The translations under genes and the position numbers were made by a program. Shown piece by piece: positions 49,320 to 60,922 of a stretch of DNA of 64,000 nucleotides. The stretch is from Clytia hemisphaerica (Eukaryota; Cnidaria; Hydrozoa; Leptothecata; Clytiidae). The notes under the pieces were generated by a model. It ran no database searches, was not told the DNA's origin, and saw nothing but the letters and a program-made list of their open reading frames with translations. Position 1 is the first letter of the stretch, and each line of letters begins with the position of its first letter. Location of the stretch: positions 62,001 to 126,000 of the forward strand of contig CACVBU010000148.1 in the NCBI GenBank assembly GCA_902728285.1, in the 5' to 3' direction.

Positions 49320-51160
49320 AAGTAATAAGATGGAATAATTTAGTATATGTCATGTCAAAATCATTGCACGGGGGGGCTCAGGGCAGGGAAGGGTATTTTG
49401 CAAAAAGCAATATTTTCTTTTCTTTTCTCCTTTATTTTCTCTTCCTTTGAAATACATTCTTATCCAACGAGTGAAATTATTTAGTACTTTTTATCATGAA
49501 AAAATTGATGAACTGATCCAACTACAGGGTGTCCTATGAATAATTCCCCAGAACAATAGATGAAAACATTCTTTTGTTTTAAGAGGAATTTTTCATGGGA
49601 TACTTGCCTAGACTTTTCAAATCCTTACATTATTTTGTTTTATCCTAACTTATATTGTTTTGTAATACATGAATTTTTTTATATCTTTATAATAAATTTG
49701 AAGGATATTATATTTTTATACAGAATTATTGAAATTACGTATTATTTATGATTTTGTACAAATTTTATTTGATTGATTGAATTTACATTTATTACTTCCA
49801 AGTTCCAAGTTGATTACAATAATGTGAATGTGAATTGATGTTTAATCTTTACCACAGAACAATAATGAACAATGATAAAAATGATAATAGTAGAACAATG
49901 AATGAATGGTGGTTGAATTGGCAACGAAATTCCCTTGTAACGAAAATTATTCGACAATCGTCATTCAGCATACTCTACTCCCAACAACAATGCTTAAAAA
50001 TCCTGTATTATGGAACTTTGACAGTAAGTACAAATAATTTTTTCATTATGTACTTTTATAGGACTTGGTTTTATTAATCTTTTATGTTTAACCTGTGTTC
50101 TTGTTGATACTTACCAGGCACTATTTGGGAAATTAATATCAAAAATTGAAAGAAACTTGTGAACTATTTTGAGGAAATTTTAGTACACTCACTATATTAT
50201 CATCTAATTTCATGTTTCTGATTTTGCATTTAAGCTCATCTTATGAAAGAGGATTCATTTACTTTGACAACGCAATATTGCCTCGTTACTGCTACGATTA
50301 CCACGTTACGTCATCATTTTCCATCCTTCTACACGATATTGCTGTTACAACTGCAAGATAACTGGCATATCAATTTTGTCCATGAGATCCCTTGTCATGC
50401 CGTTGGAAAAAGTCCTGGATACGCTATTTCCTGGTTTCTGCTCATCAATATTGCCTCGTTACTGCTACTATTACCACCTTACGTCATATCATTTTCCATC
50501 CTTTACACGGCGCTGTTACAGCTTCTAGATTACTGGTAAATCCATATAATGTAAACAATTTTGGATCACGATATCCTTTGTTAAACCGTTGGGAAAATTC
50601 CTAAGTACGTTGTTACCTGTCAATTTTTGGTTCCAGCTCGTTATGTTTCTGACTCATAGCATTTCTTACTTATGCTGTTTGGTTCTACTATGGGTCATTT
50701 ATATTACAAATTGGTTGGAATATAGTAACATTGTCTTTTGAGTGTTTTAGTATCTGTAATTGACTCTACCTGGACACTTTTGCTAATGAATATTTTAAGA
50801 TTCGTATTTTATTATTTGTAAAAGTAATTCACGTTTTTAGAAAAAAATATATTTCATTTATGTTAGCTTTATCGTTGATATCTCAAAGAAAATGCTTTTG
50901 AGAAGAATCATTCGAATTATTCCTATAATCATTTCCAAACTTTTGCTATAAAGCATTAAAAAGCTCTAATAAGCATTAATTAGTCTTTATAAATGCTTAT
51001 AAATAGGCATCTGTAGCGGGTGGCAGTTAGTGAAAGCTATGGCTAGTTTAAGAATGAGCTTTTGACAAAATGGTGTTAATTACCACCAAGGAACTTTAGT
51101 TTTTGTCGTGTTAATTTCAAGGCCGTTACATACTTCAATACTTATATTCATGTAATAAGG
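49320..51160. other. Helitron 3' untranslated region
   Basis: 1.8 kb from the stop to the right terminus, without supported genes. Includes a G-run (49370-49377) and a tandem repeat at 50264-50610. Confidence 0.55.
50264..50610 (+). repeat. ~182-bp tandem repeat near Helitron 3' end
   Basis: CAATATTGCCTCGTTACTGC recurs with a 182-bp step (about 50266 and 50448), followed each time by ATTACCAC.TTACGTCAT and TTTTCCATCC. CCGTTGGAAAAAGTCCT at 50400 recurs as CCGTTGGGAAAATTCCT at about 50587. About two full units plus a partial third. Confidence 0.85.
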
Positions 51161-51863
51161 TATGTCGTTGCAATTTTCAAGCCCGATTAAAATTTATAGT
51201 CTGCAATCCGGCTACAAAAGTCCGGTAACTCCCTCATTTCTTATCCCAAACGCATGTACAAATTTACACTTGCGCTGCGATGAAATTGACTAAACTAAAC
51301 TTTAATTGATTTATCCTTTCTATAAAAACTTAATGAGGACCTAGAAATCTTGAAAAGCGTATACCTGATATTTTTCAAATCCAACTTTAACGTTTCACTG
51401 ACAAGTATCTTTCTTGAACAGTGGAAATTCTTCTAACATTTAAATCAAATTAAACCCCAAAAAAACCTTGAAATTCACTATCACCTGATCAAAGAAAAAA
51501 ATTCGAAGCATGCAAAAATAAAATAGACAGAAACCTATTTATTCATTCTACCGATTGTATCAAGTATAACAGGAAAAATATCTAAACTAGGACTAGTAAA
51601 CTCAAAAACTTTCTCCGTCGAAGCAAACCATACATTGTTTTTTCGCCTCAATCAACAATTTTTCACCGAAATCGAGATTGAAAAGATTCAGCAGCTGAAA
51701 CACGTTCTTGACATGCTAGCTTTGAGCATTACATACCTAAATTTGGACAATGAAGGAGAAAGTCAAAATTGGAAAAATTATAACAGGGGCTTAATTTTTC
51801 TATCTAATGCTAAAAATTAATACATACCCACATGCTTAACTCACAGGCTTACACAGTCTAAAC
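51161..51863. other. Sequence between Helitron and MITE, no feature recognised
   Basis: AT-rich. A missing last exon of ZFAND2 could be hidden here or further left, but none was identified. Confidence 0.45.
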
Positions 51864-52297
51864 TACCGGATTACTTCGAATAAACGCGCCCTTCTTTTAA
51901 ACGCCCCCTCGAATAAACGCCCCTCCTAAAAGGAAAGTTATTTAATAAACGCCCCCCTCAAATAAACGCCCCCTTCGGATGAACGCCCCCTCTAGGGGAG
52001 AGGCGTTTATTAGAAACTTATGACTTTAATACTTTAGTACCAGTATTGATTGGGTTTGAAAAGGAAGATTTTAGTCATTTCTTGTAACCAGAGCAGTTTT
52101 CGATGCAATTCTAATCGTTGAGCCAAAGAAATTTTGCACTAAAATCCTGACAAAGAACTAATCCAAAGGGTATATTTGCTCTAAATATTCGACTTTAGAC
52201 TAAAATAATTTAATAAACACCCCTTCTTTTAAAGGCCCCTTCTAAAATCGAAAAAATTTAATAAACGCCCCGGGCGTTTATTCGAAGTAATACGGTA
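51864..52297. mobile_element. MITE with TACCG..ATTACTTCGAATAAACGC ends
   Basis: Left TACCGGATTACTTCGAATAA then ACGC; right GCGTTTATTCGAAGTAATAC then GGTA. 434 bp. The interior repeats AATAAACGCCCC six or more times. It gives an AATAAA on the minus strand about 150 bp downstream of the last recognised ZFAND2 exon. Confidence 0.88.
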
Positions 52298-52438
52298 TGT
52301 CATTTTTTCGGTGTAAATCGCAATAGAGTTTTCCAACTCTGCAAGTTTGTTATACTTAAGAACAGTGAAATTTAATCCTTTCCGTTGGACGTTAACCTAT
52401 AGCCTGTCATTTTGAGAGAGAGAGGTTATAATATACAC

Positions 52439-52621
52439 CTCTTGTCGTTGTTGCCGCCTCCTTTCTTCGTGCTCTGATTCAGCGATAGCACGCGCCAATG
52501 CAGCGTCTTCATCTTCTGATGATGTCACCGGTGGAGGTTGGGCTTGTGGTTGTGTTGAAGAGCCTTGCTGCGCAGTGTGCATTGAAGCTTTCAAAGCTAA
52601 CGCTAAAGCCTGATCTTCTGA
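52439..52621 (-). CDS. ZFAND2B: ZFAND2 exon (two ubiquitin-interacting motifs)
   Basis: 183 nt, acceptor TATTTCAG. Encodes SEDQALALALKASMHTAQQG, a Gln/Pro linker, then SSEDEDAALARAIAESEHEE and RRRQQRQE. If the GTGTAT after 52439 is used as donor, a last short exon is still missing. If it is not, the frame reads on as VYIITSLSQNDRL to a stop at 52397-52399. Confidence 0.85.
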
Positions 52622-55600
52622 CTGAAATAAAAAACTAAGGAATAACTACATGTTTTTATAAGAATAACACCTATTGGTATAATAGGCTGATATAGTATGC
52701 AACCTGCATTCGCTACTATTTTAATGAGATAATTTTTCGTGATCGATTTCAATATTTGGTAGATAATGTCCATATAAAATTACGTCAGATTTGGTCATTT
52801 ATGATATCTAAATTTAAGAGCTTGATTAAATTGTCATAGCAGGCAAGGAAACGGACAAGTTTCAATTCAAGATTTATTTTAACCATGGATTATCACTATC
52901 GCTTTATGATGGCAAGATTATTTGTAGAAAATGTCGGATGAGAGAAGATAGGGAAGCAGACAGCTCACCATGTTTCTCGCCTGAAAACTCTCCATCTGAT
53001 TACTTGACTGTCGTGCTTGTTGAGTTTGTTGCCTGTTCCATTAACGTAAGAAAAATAGCAGTAATGTATGTGCTACAATTAAGGTCATAATATATTGAGA
53101 ATTTTGGTTATTTTAACGTTTTTCAAGATTTAAATTTCTGGCGAGAAAGTCGATTTTGGGCTATCTTTTTAATTTAATCGAATATTTCAATTTGGGAGGG
53201 GTTGGCAGACTTCCAGGCTATATTCTGAGTCTTATTGGACTATTTTTGAACTTTTGGATCCTCAGATCCTAAGCTCCCAAGTCTTAAGTCTCATGTTAAA
53301 ACTCAGAGTTAAAACTCTACCCTTCCAACCTACTATAGAGCACTTACAAATCGATTGTGGTTCAAAAACTTCCCGGTGGATTTCCCTTTATTCTCAAATA
53401 TTATGACCTTGATTGTAGCTTATGTATGCCAAAGACAATTAATTAGCATTTGGTCCAGGGGGAGGTCAGTACTAAAATGTAAGACATATATGAGTACTAA
53501 AAGGATTTTCGCTAATTTTTGACATACCCCCACCTATTTTTCGAAAATGTTATTTTAGTAGACATGTACTAAAATTATTTTGAGCAATTTAACATAGATA
53601 CCACCCATTTTTTGCCCTTTTACGGGTTTAAATTTACCAAAATGGGGTCATTGTTACAAACCTAGTCGAATTTAGCGCATCAATCTGCAAAATAATATAA
53701 TTTTATTACTAAACTGTGCTAAACTGCACATAAAAATATTTATTTTAAATATTTAAAAAATTGGAAAAATTCTGAAAGATTTCTGAAGATTTTTTCGAAA
53801 ATTCCTGGAAAAAAAAATGCTCCATTTTGGCTGATTTTAGAACAAAATACTAAGATTTTTCAAATATTTCTTTAAGGGACCACCCTTTTTGGTATTTTAG
53901 TACACATGGTACTAAAATTATTTTTGAGCTTTTTTGCAGTACAACCACGTCACTAAATGTCATGATGTCTGAGATTTTAGTACCGACCCCCCCTGTTTGG
54001 TCTACCGCTGAAGGGTGAATCGTAAAAAAATATCAAATAACTTTCAGTAATATGTTCAACATTGGAACAACTGAAATCGCATGACAAGATAAAATTCTAC
54101 CCACCTTGAGATGTTGGAGGGATTACTCGGTAAATGATAAGAAGCCTGGAAACGATTGACTGCTGCAAGACTTAAATATAAAACAAAAGTCGATAAAAAG
54201 TATTAACAGATCATCACTTAGAGGATTAATTTCAGTGCACTAAAATAGATTGAAGCGGTCTGAAAATAAGGAGAGATTAGGATTTGTTAAGATACTCATT
54301 TGAACGAAAATCAATATTCAGTCTAAAACCCCATACCCCAATCTGGCCGGTTAACTTAAAACATAGCGTCAGCATGGGTTTAGCCCCAGGCAAAAATTAT
54401 GTAAAAAATTATAAGCTTCACGAGCTTTAATTTGAGTAATTGAAGGCAAGCCAACCATCAAAGCTGAAGTTTTCAGCATCCATGTTAAATGATGAGGTTT
54501 CAACTCCCCCAAGAACATCAGTCCAAAAGTGGTGTACTTCTAACCCCCTCGTTTTTATGGAAAATTTTAGGGTGTAGCTCCCCTTGCTTTCTAGGTGCTC
54601 AGTTAAAATGGTTACTTCTATTTGTACCTTGATTGTTTCTTACTAATATTTGATGAAATTGTAGTACAACGTTTTTTACCGTTTTTGTTCAATTTAAGAC
54701 CTTATTTGTGTCATAATGGGCATGCTTGTACCCTGTTGATCTTAGCACTAAATAAGGGAAAACTTGGTATAATATTCAAGATTTGGTCATACTTAATGAA
54801 CCTGGAAATGCTGTGCTTGAGCATATAACTATTCTTACCCGGCTTGTCTGTCAGCAGAGCTTTGATGAGTTCTAAAATTAGACAAAAATCAACTATCTAT
54901 ACATCATTGTACAAGCATCATTGAAGGACAGTTGTGATGATTAATGCTGTAATTTAGGAATTTGGTTACCCATTGGAATGAAACCTTCCTGGAATTCGCA
55001 GGAATTATTTTAGAATGATAACTTCTTTATATAACGAGGATTGATTAAACGGTGTGCTCTGACATTTTCGTAATGAACCACGTGCCCAGGTTTTGGGATT
55101 AACAGTCTTTGACATCTGTAACAGAACTTAAATTCTTTCAAATAAATTTTAAAGTGAGCCTTTCGGTTCGAAAACCTTTTTGCTAACCGCAAAATGTAGT
55201 CTAAAATCATTTTAAAAGTTTCAAAAACATTTGAAAACTGAAAAAAAACATTCGAAAAAAGACAGCGTGAATCGTAAGTCGAAACTCGCATTTCGAAGAA
55301 ATCAGCAAAAGGAAAGCCGATCGTCCTCCATACATGTTTTTTTATAAGCATATGAAGGCTCAGATTTGCAGAATTCCTACGCATAACATAAGCATATATG
55401 TCAGCCTAGAATATTTTTCAAGTTGTCATCCGTTTAGAAAGGTTTGGTAGAGGTCAAGTAAAAAAAGACATTCCACGGCTAGCTACATTCCACTGCTCCC
55501 AAAATCTGAACAAATTTTTACAACATTTCTGAAATTTCACTAAAAACTTGGCTCGGGGTGAATCATAAGCATGATTCATAAGCATATAATAAGCTTAAGC

Positions 55601-58600
55601 TATGCCTGGATACTTTAAGAACTTAAGCCTGACAAAAGGGTGTACACTCACAACGTAGGGGGAAGGCAAGCAATACACAAATAAGTAGAAATATATGGAA
55701 AGTACATCTACAAATGTCTGCAAAGCAAAGTATCCACGCACACACCCAAAAACCTGGCTCCTGCGCAAAGAAATGACCATTACAAAAAATGTTTCGACGC
55801 ATGTAAAAAAATACTTCTACACACGCACCCACAGAAAAATATAATCAACGCCACAACTCAACTCACTCACTCGCTTCATCCACGCAATCTATCAGATTTG
55901 AAAATTTAACAAAGAATCTAATTCAATGAGGAATACCTGGTTAGGTGGTCGGGTTTACAGTCATGATCTGCTTCATGGCGATGGCGTAGACAGAAGTTCC
56001 GTTGGCATCGATCACATTTCACCGGAATCAACTATGAATTTGAATTAATGAAAACCGTCCAAAATAAATTCATATAGAATAAGTAAGTAGTCAGAGACGC
56101 ACCTTCTCACCATAATTGGAAGCTGTAATAAAGTCGGACTCCATAAGAGCGTTTGCGATCCTAATTTTGAGATTAATTCTTTCGTCTTGTAGTGTTACGT
56201 CGCAAAAGGTAGAAATACGATTATTATTGACAGCTTAAAATGTGCATTGGCTTTTAAACAGCCAGCAGTAGAATCGAAGCTAGCGGCGTTAAGTTTTTGA
56301 GAGTTGAAAATGTTTCTCCCTTTTTCGTTCAACTCTCAAAAATTGGTTTAAGAATTGGTGATTTTTAAGAATTCATCACCTAAATGCTGTTGGATGGACT
56401 ATTTTCAGGGGAAGGCAATGACGTACAGGGTAGACATTTTTGGATGAGAAACCTGAAAATACCTCTCTTTTCTTACAACCCTTGACATTGCACTTCCCAG
56501 ATCTTCGATGTTTTGCCAAGTCCGATTTGCAATCGTTTTCAATGTGTTCATTGACCTGTGAAGAAAGGTAAAACCACATTACCTATGCAATAATATAATA
56601 TAATATGCATATAATATTCTTAGTAAGCCACTGAAAGCCTTCGTTTCATGCGAGGGTTGTAAATGTTGAGGACTTTCAAAGTGACGTGCCCGAAACGGGA
56701 GAGATCTCGCTACATCACGTTATCACGTTACTACAGAGGCTGCTGATACCCACTAACAGATCAGTGCTTGTCGATGAAAGATTTGGTCACACTCCTTATA
56801 TTCGTTGTCACTTTCTCTTGATAGGGTACAAATAAAATAGGTACTTTTGAGACACGGAACTTCTTTAATTAACCAAAACAAAAGACACAAAGGCAAGCTG
56901 ATTCAAATAAGAACATATCCACTGGTACTACCGTGTGCACCAAAAAAAGTATACAAAACATATATTAGTCCGGGAGCCAAACCCAAAAAATGGCATTTTG
57001 CTTAACCCAAGATTCTACAGGATAAACTATACATTTTTGGAATCCTCAACTATCCTAGTTTTGGAAATGGTCGGTCCCCAAAGCTAACTCCTGGTCAATT
57101 TTTCATACTGGGCCCGAGTTTAGGGGGTACTTTTTACCCTTTGTAAGGATTTGTTAAGGAAAATGCCATTCCAGGGATGATATAATTTGCTGTATCTAGT
57201 CAATCAGTTGACCAATTGCTTTGAAACTTTGCAAAAAGTTTCAAGGTAGGCTGATGATTATTTTCGGCAACAATTTTTTGTGAAAAATTATTTTTATAGG
57301 TTTGCCTGGGGAAAAAAAGGGAAAATTTGGGTATTTTAACTAAATTTTGACCCTTTTTAAGTCTGGGACCTACCCAAACAACTTTTAATGAGACACAAAC
57401 TAGGTGTTATGATAGACCTTGATGCATAATACATCAGAAAAATTTCACCTTACAAAATTACGTCAAAAAATGTTATAATTTGGCCATAACTTAAGTTAAA
57501 TCCGTCATTATTTTGTGTAGGTTGTTAACAAAAGTAATAAGAAATGACTGAAGGGTATATAACGGGTTTCAATCTCAAAGTATATAAATTTGAGGCTACG
57601 ATACAATAAAAACATCCAAATTCAGGCAACAACTACCAAGAAGTGGTGTATTTACCCCCTGATTTGCCCACAGTGACCCTGATTACAGACAATGAAAACC
57701 CCAAATAACTTTCCCATTGCTCCTACTACAAAATTATCCTTGTTTCAGTGGTCAGAAATAAAATTGGTACACCATAAAACCGCTTTATGGGTGAAATAGG
57801 TCCAAAAACGATAAAAATCGCCTAAAATGGGCATTTTTATCCCCTGGTTTGTCCATTTGCACCCTGGTTTTGTTAGTTTTAAGTCAGCATTGGAATCTTT
57901 CAGGATATACTACTACACGAAAAGCAAGTTAAAACTATTTTGATAACGTTTTAAAAAAACAAGAAAGTAGTGGTGAAAATTGCTCAAATAAGGTAAAAAA
58001 CCCATAAAAAATGGGCAATTTTCCCCCCCCTGCAGCCTGAAAATAATACTAAATACTGTCTGTTTGAAATTTTTCTGATGTATTGCATCAAAGTCTATCA
58101 TAACACCTAGTTTGTGTCTCATTAAAAGTTGTTTGGGTAGGTCCCAGACTTAAAAAGGGTCAAAATTTAGTTAAAATACCCAAATTTTCCCTTTTTTTCC
58201 CCAGGCAAACCTATAAAAATAATTTTTCACAAAATTTTTTTGCCGAAAATAATCATCAGCCTACCTTGAAACTTTTTGCAAAGTTTCAAAGCAATTGGTC
58301 AACTGATTGACTAGATACAGCAAATTCATCCTGAATTGCATTTTCCTTAACAAAATCCTTACAAAGGGTAAAAAGTACCCCCTAAACTCGGGCCCAGTAT
58401 GAAAAATTGACCAGGAGTTAGCTTTGGGGACCGACCATTTCCAAAACTAGGATAGTCGAGGATTCCAAAAATGTATAGTTTATCCTGTAGAATCTTGGGT
58501 TAAGCAAAAGTAAGGAGAGATAGGATTTGGCTCCCGGACTATATAAAAGTGCCACTTTATAGAGAGACAACGATGGACTTACTTTTCGATCAGGATTTTC

Positions 58601-59524
58601 AGTAGCAGACAATGACACTGGTTGGTTGCAAAGTGGACACACTGGCACTTTCCTGTCCTTAAAGAATGAAGACACTGTCACAAAACCTGTCCTTCTACTT
58701 CCCGATTCCAATTTTGTTCCGAAAGGAGCTTGTGTTATACAGTGTGACCGGAAAAAGCGAAAGCCGATTTTGTATTAATCAAAATCTTCAAAACTGCTCT
58801 CAATTGAGTTCAGAATAATTAAGAAAGATGGAATATTTTTGTTCAACCAATAGATATTTTTAGATTCCAAAATGTAATAAAAAAGAAATTGAGTAATTAG
58901 GTCATTACCAATATGACAAGTAAGAGAAGTATTTTATTAAAATAACTTTTGCTTAACTTTTTTTTTCAGACACACTGTACTATTTTGTTTCATGGTATAT
59001 CTTTGCAGTCTTTAACAGTGCTCGAGAATAATCAACACTCGCAGCCTTTCCACCTTTAGCTCTCTAAAATATGTAGAGCTATATGACTTCAGTAAATAAA
59101 GGAAATGACAAATAGTTTAAAAATCTGCTACTGACAGGTACATTCCATGTTTTGTGCTTGACAATTTTCAGACGATATTAAGCAGTTATTGGACAAAGTC
59201 GAATCCAATAGTTTTTTATTCAAAAGTCTTATTTCTATTTTGTGACGTAACGTCAATTTTTGAAATATGTAGCCTCCATGGAAGCTATATATTCAAAAGT
59301 ATTGGACAGCAAGAAGCCAATCAAATGTCGCTTTTTACGCGCGTCGGATTATTATCGAAAATATTGGACAACAAAGAAGCCAATCAAATATCACTATTTA
59401 CGCGCGTCGGATAATAATTCATTTTATATATTTTAAGTGCCACATATTGAGATGAAAATAGAAACTCCATACCTTTAAAAGGCCAGGACCACATTGATGT
59501 TTCTCGTAAGACACGTGATCTTTG
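52439..59524 (-). CDS. ZFAND2B: ZFAND2-type AN1 zinc finger protein (gene span, 7 exons, 5' exon off window)
   Basis: AN1-type zinc finger protein 2 proteins bind the proteasome and ubiquitin chains and help clear misfolded or ER-targeted proteins. Exons in transcript order: 59473-59524, 58583-58657, 56463-56555, 55937-56031, 54105-54170, 52969-53032, 52439-52621, all in phase (628 nt). Visible: the end of the first AN1 finger (C...DHVSYEKHQC), linker PVCPLCNQPVSLS, the second AN1 finger (CNVKGC...CDRCQRNFCLRHRHEADHDC), a Gln/Ser-rich stretch, and two ubiquitin-interacting motifs (EDQALALALKAS; EDEDAALARAIAESE). Two UIMs point to the ZFAND2B branch rather than ZFAND2A. The N-terminal exon with the first Cys residues is not in the window (nothing suitable between 59525 and 64000). 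The C-terminal CAAX lipidation motif expected for ZFAND2B was not found. Confidence 0.88.
52969..53032 (-). CDS. ZFAND2B: ZFAND2 exon (Gln-rich linker)
   Basis: 64 nt, acceptor GGAACAG, donor GTGAGC. Encodes RQQTQQARQSSNQMESFQAR and NM. Supported mainly by splice sites and phase. Confidence 0.7.
53456..53995. mobile_element. CAGGGGG-ended element with 7-bp target duplication (family D, copy 2)
   Basis: Ends CAGGGGGAGGTCAGTACTAA and GTACCGACCCCCCCTG, flanked by TTTGGTC on both sides (53449-53455 and 53996-54002). 540 bp. Interior repeats TTAGTACA..TGTACTAAAAT words in both orientations. In a ZFAND2 intron. Confidence 0.88.
54105..54170 (-). CDS. ZFAND2B: ZFAND2 exon (linker)
   Basis: 66 nt, acceptor TTTAAG, donor GTGGGT. 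Encodes SLAAVNRFQASYHLPSNPSN then IS. The LAA..R.QA motif follows the second AN1 finger in ZFAND2 proteins. Phases fit both neighbours. Confidence 0.8.
54171..55936. other. ZFAND2 intron; dispersed repeat at 55350-55500
   Basis: No gene supported. 55350-55500 is an inverted copy of 40308-40490. Otherwise AT-rich sequence with short ORFs. Confidence 0.5.
55937..56031 (-). CDS. ZFAND2B: ZFAND2 exon (second AN1 finger)
   Basis: 95 nt, acceptor TTCATAG, donor GTATTC. Encodes LIPVKCDRCQRNFCLRHRHE and ADHDCKPDHLT. C-x2-C...FC..HRH..DH.C completes the zinc site. Confidence 0.93.
56463..56555 (-). CDS. ZFAND2B: ZFAND2 exon (start of second AN1 finger)
   Basis: 93 nt, phase 0, acceptor TTCACAG, donor GTATTT. 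Encodes VNEHIENDCKSDLAKHRRSG and KCNVKGCKKRE. The V.EHI..DC.SD and C...GC..RE patterns match the family. Confidence 0.92.
56968..58540. mobile_element. 1.57-kb element with ~480-bp inverted arms, TA-flanked (family C)
   Basis: Arms 56968-57447 and about 58066-58540 are reverse complements, ends GTCCGGGAGCCAAA and TTTGGCTCCCGGAC, each flanked by TA. The right arm lacks a short piece and carries an insertion of GTAAGGAGAGATAGGATT near its end. The interior is non-coding. Inserted in the ZFAND2 intron, just 42 bp from the exon at 58583. Confidence 0.9.
58583..58657 (-). CDS. ZFAND2B: ZFAND2 exon (inter-finger linker)
   Basis: 75 nt, phase 0, acceptor TTTAAG, donor GTAAGT. Encodes DRKVPVCPLCNQPVSLSATE and NPDRK; VPVCPLC..PV is a family signature. 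Confidence 0.9.
58740..58977. mobile_element. TA-flanked Tc1/mariner-like MITE (CAGTGTG ends)
   Basis: Left CAGTGTGACCGGAAAAAGCG, right TTTTTTTTCAGACACACTG, TA on both sides. About 238 bp, no ORF. The terminal match is short (7-8 bp plus A/T-rich). Confidence 0.7.
59306..59416. repeat. Two-copy tandem repeat with ACGCGCGTCGGAT
   Basis: AAGAAGCCAATCAAATGTCG...TTTACGCGCGTCGGAT occurs twice with a 71-bp step (about 59313 and 59383). Confidence 0.75.
59473..59524 (-). CDS. ZFAND2B: ZFAND2 exon (first AN1 finger, second half)
   Basis: 52 nt, acceptor TTTTTAG, donor GTATGG. Encodes KDHVSYEKHQCGPGLLK, its first base completing a codon that would be Cys or Phe. The H....H.C spacing fits the AN1 finger of ZFAND2. 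Confidence 0.82.
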
Positions 59525-59661
59525 CTAAAAAATTAATAAACAACTTACTAAGGTAATCTCAAGTTTATTTTTAGAAATTTTGTCCGGAAATTATTTCCAA
59601 AAGGATCTGTCACATTTCTCTACCAAGCCGAGCACTATAATTTTAAGAAAAATAATTCAAA

Positions 59662-60415
59662 ACAAGCTACATGCTGAATGGACCTACCTGAGGGCTAGCA
59701 AACGTAAAAAGGAAATAGAAAAAAAGGCGACAATAGTAAGTTTTTTTATTTCCCCAAATAAGAAAATCCGATTTTTACAGATAAATTTTTTTATTTTAAA
59801 ACCTACATAGAACCTTGCCCTCTATACATAGTATAAGAAAGCCGTGGCTTGAATGAGTAGAGCTGATGTTCTAATGCCGTAATGCCTCGAATGCCTTCCT
59901 GATCATTTAAAAAAAATTCTTACTGGTATTAAATAAATATTCAAGCAGTATCTTGTGAAAATTTCATTCGAAAAACAACAGTATTTAGATGAAAATTAGT
60001 TCTTGTCGGAAAATGTGCGTTATTTTGTCCTAAATCTCTAAAAATTGATTGGAAATTTATGAAAATATACTCCAAACAAGCTAATTAGAGAGGTCAGTGA
60101 GAAAAATTTAAGACTTGAAAAGTAATTGTTCTTCAATTGAATCTTATAAACACTTTTAAGGTTAAGGATATTTTTCGCTTCGATTTAGTTCTTATAAACC
60201 AAGGAGACACAGATAGCACATCCATTAACGACAAAAAACAATAACGTCATCATTCCATATACATGCCCAAAATACACTATTTTTAGGCAGTTTCAGGCCC
60301 AAATTAGACTAACAAAATTTTCTTGAAAATTGGGATCTGTCATATTTTGGGTTCTGTCATTTTGAATCATTGTGCAAAAAATCAAAAACTAATGATCTAA
60401 TCTCGAGAGAAGCCC
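59662..60415. mobile_element. Truncated copy of the TGGACCTACCT-ended element
   Basis: Starts with the shared left block AACAAGCTACATGCTGAATG then GACCTACCT (to 59689) and contains a diverged 320-bp-type unit (GGCAGTTTCAGGCCCAAATT, CATTGTGCAAAAAATCA) near 60280-60400. The right end was not found. Confidence 0.55.
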
Positions 60416-60641
60416 CCGATGTATTTCCAAAAATGGCTTTTTATCCTTTAGCGCTAAAACCTCATTTTTGCAGTGATCCCACTGGCTTTTAAAAAAAAAC
60501 GTGCATGAAAAAATGCCAAAAACCCCAAGAAAAAATGCTAAAAAATGCCATTCTAGCAGATTCTAGTACTGAAGAAAATGCCATTTTCAAAAGCTTTCAA
60601 GTTTTAATCCCCCGGGGGTGGGGGATACTAGGGTTGAGGGA

Positions 60642-60922
60642 TGCTGGGTATGTGCGTACCGGACCTCCAAAACCCGACCCTTAGAGAGACTAATTTTTGT
60701 TGAAAAGGTGACCCTTAGAGACTTTTTTGAAAAATTTTCTTCCACTTTTGAAAAAAGTCCTCCCCTTAGAGAAACTTTTTTACAATTTTTTCTCTCAAAT
60801 TCAAAAAAAATTCCTAAAAATCGTGATTTTTTCGACCCTTAGAGAGACTGATTTAAAAATTTCTGACTTTTCCGACCCTTACAGAGACTTTGAAAGGTGT
60901 TAAGGCACGCACATACCCAGCA
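60642..60922. mobile_element. MITE with TGCTGGGTATGTGCGT ends
   Basis: Left TGCTGGGTATGTGCGT, right ACGCACATACCCAGCA: perfect 16-bp inverted ends. Interior repeats GACCCTTAGAGAGACT three to four times. About 281 bp. Confidence 0.82.

Larger units (their letters stand above)
42359..51160 (+). mobile_element. Helitron (rolling-circle transposon), ~8.8 kb
   Basis: Contains both Helitron hallmarks in one direction: a HUH-type Rep and a PIF1-like helicase. The proposed edges come from an inverted match: CCTTGTTACATGAATATTA (42359-42377) against the complement of TTATATTCATGTAATAAGG (51142-51160), plus AATTAACACGA (42388-42398) against TCGTGTTAATT (51107-51117) with different spacing. Short, unequally spaced inverted termini are described for Helitron-2/Helentron-type elements. 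A small hairpin TGGTG/CACCA (51072-51089) lies close to the right edge. Classical TC...CTRR ends were not confirmed. Probably a recent copy with a single frame break. Confidence 0.85.

Noticed and set aside
50243-50604. Overlapping ORFs of 98 and 70 codons downstream of the Helitron helicase
   Set aside because: They lie across the 182-bp tandem repeat and read hydrophobic, low-complexity text; no evidence of coding.
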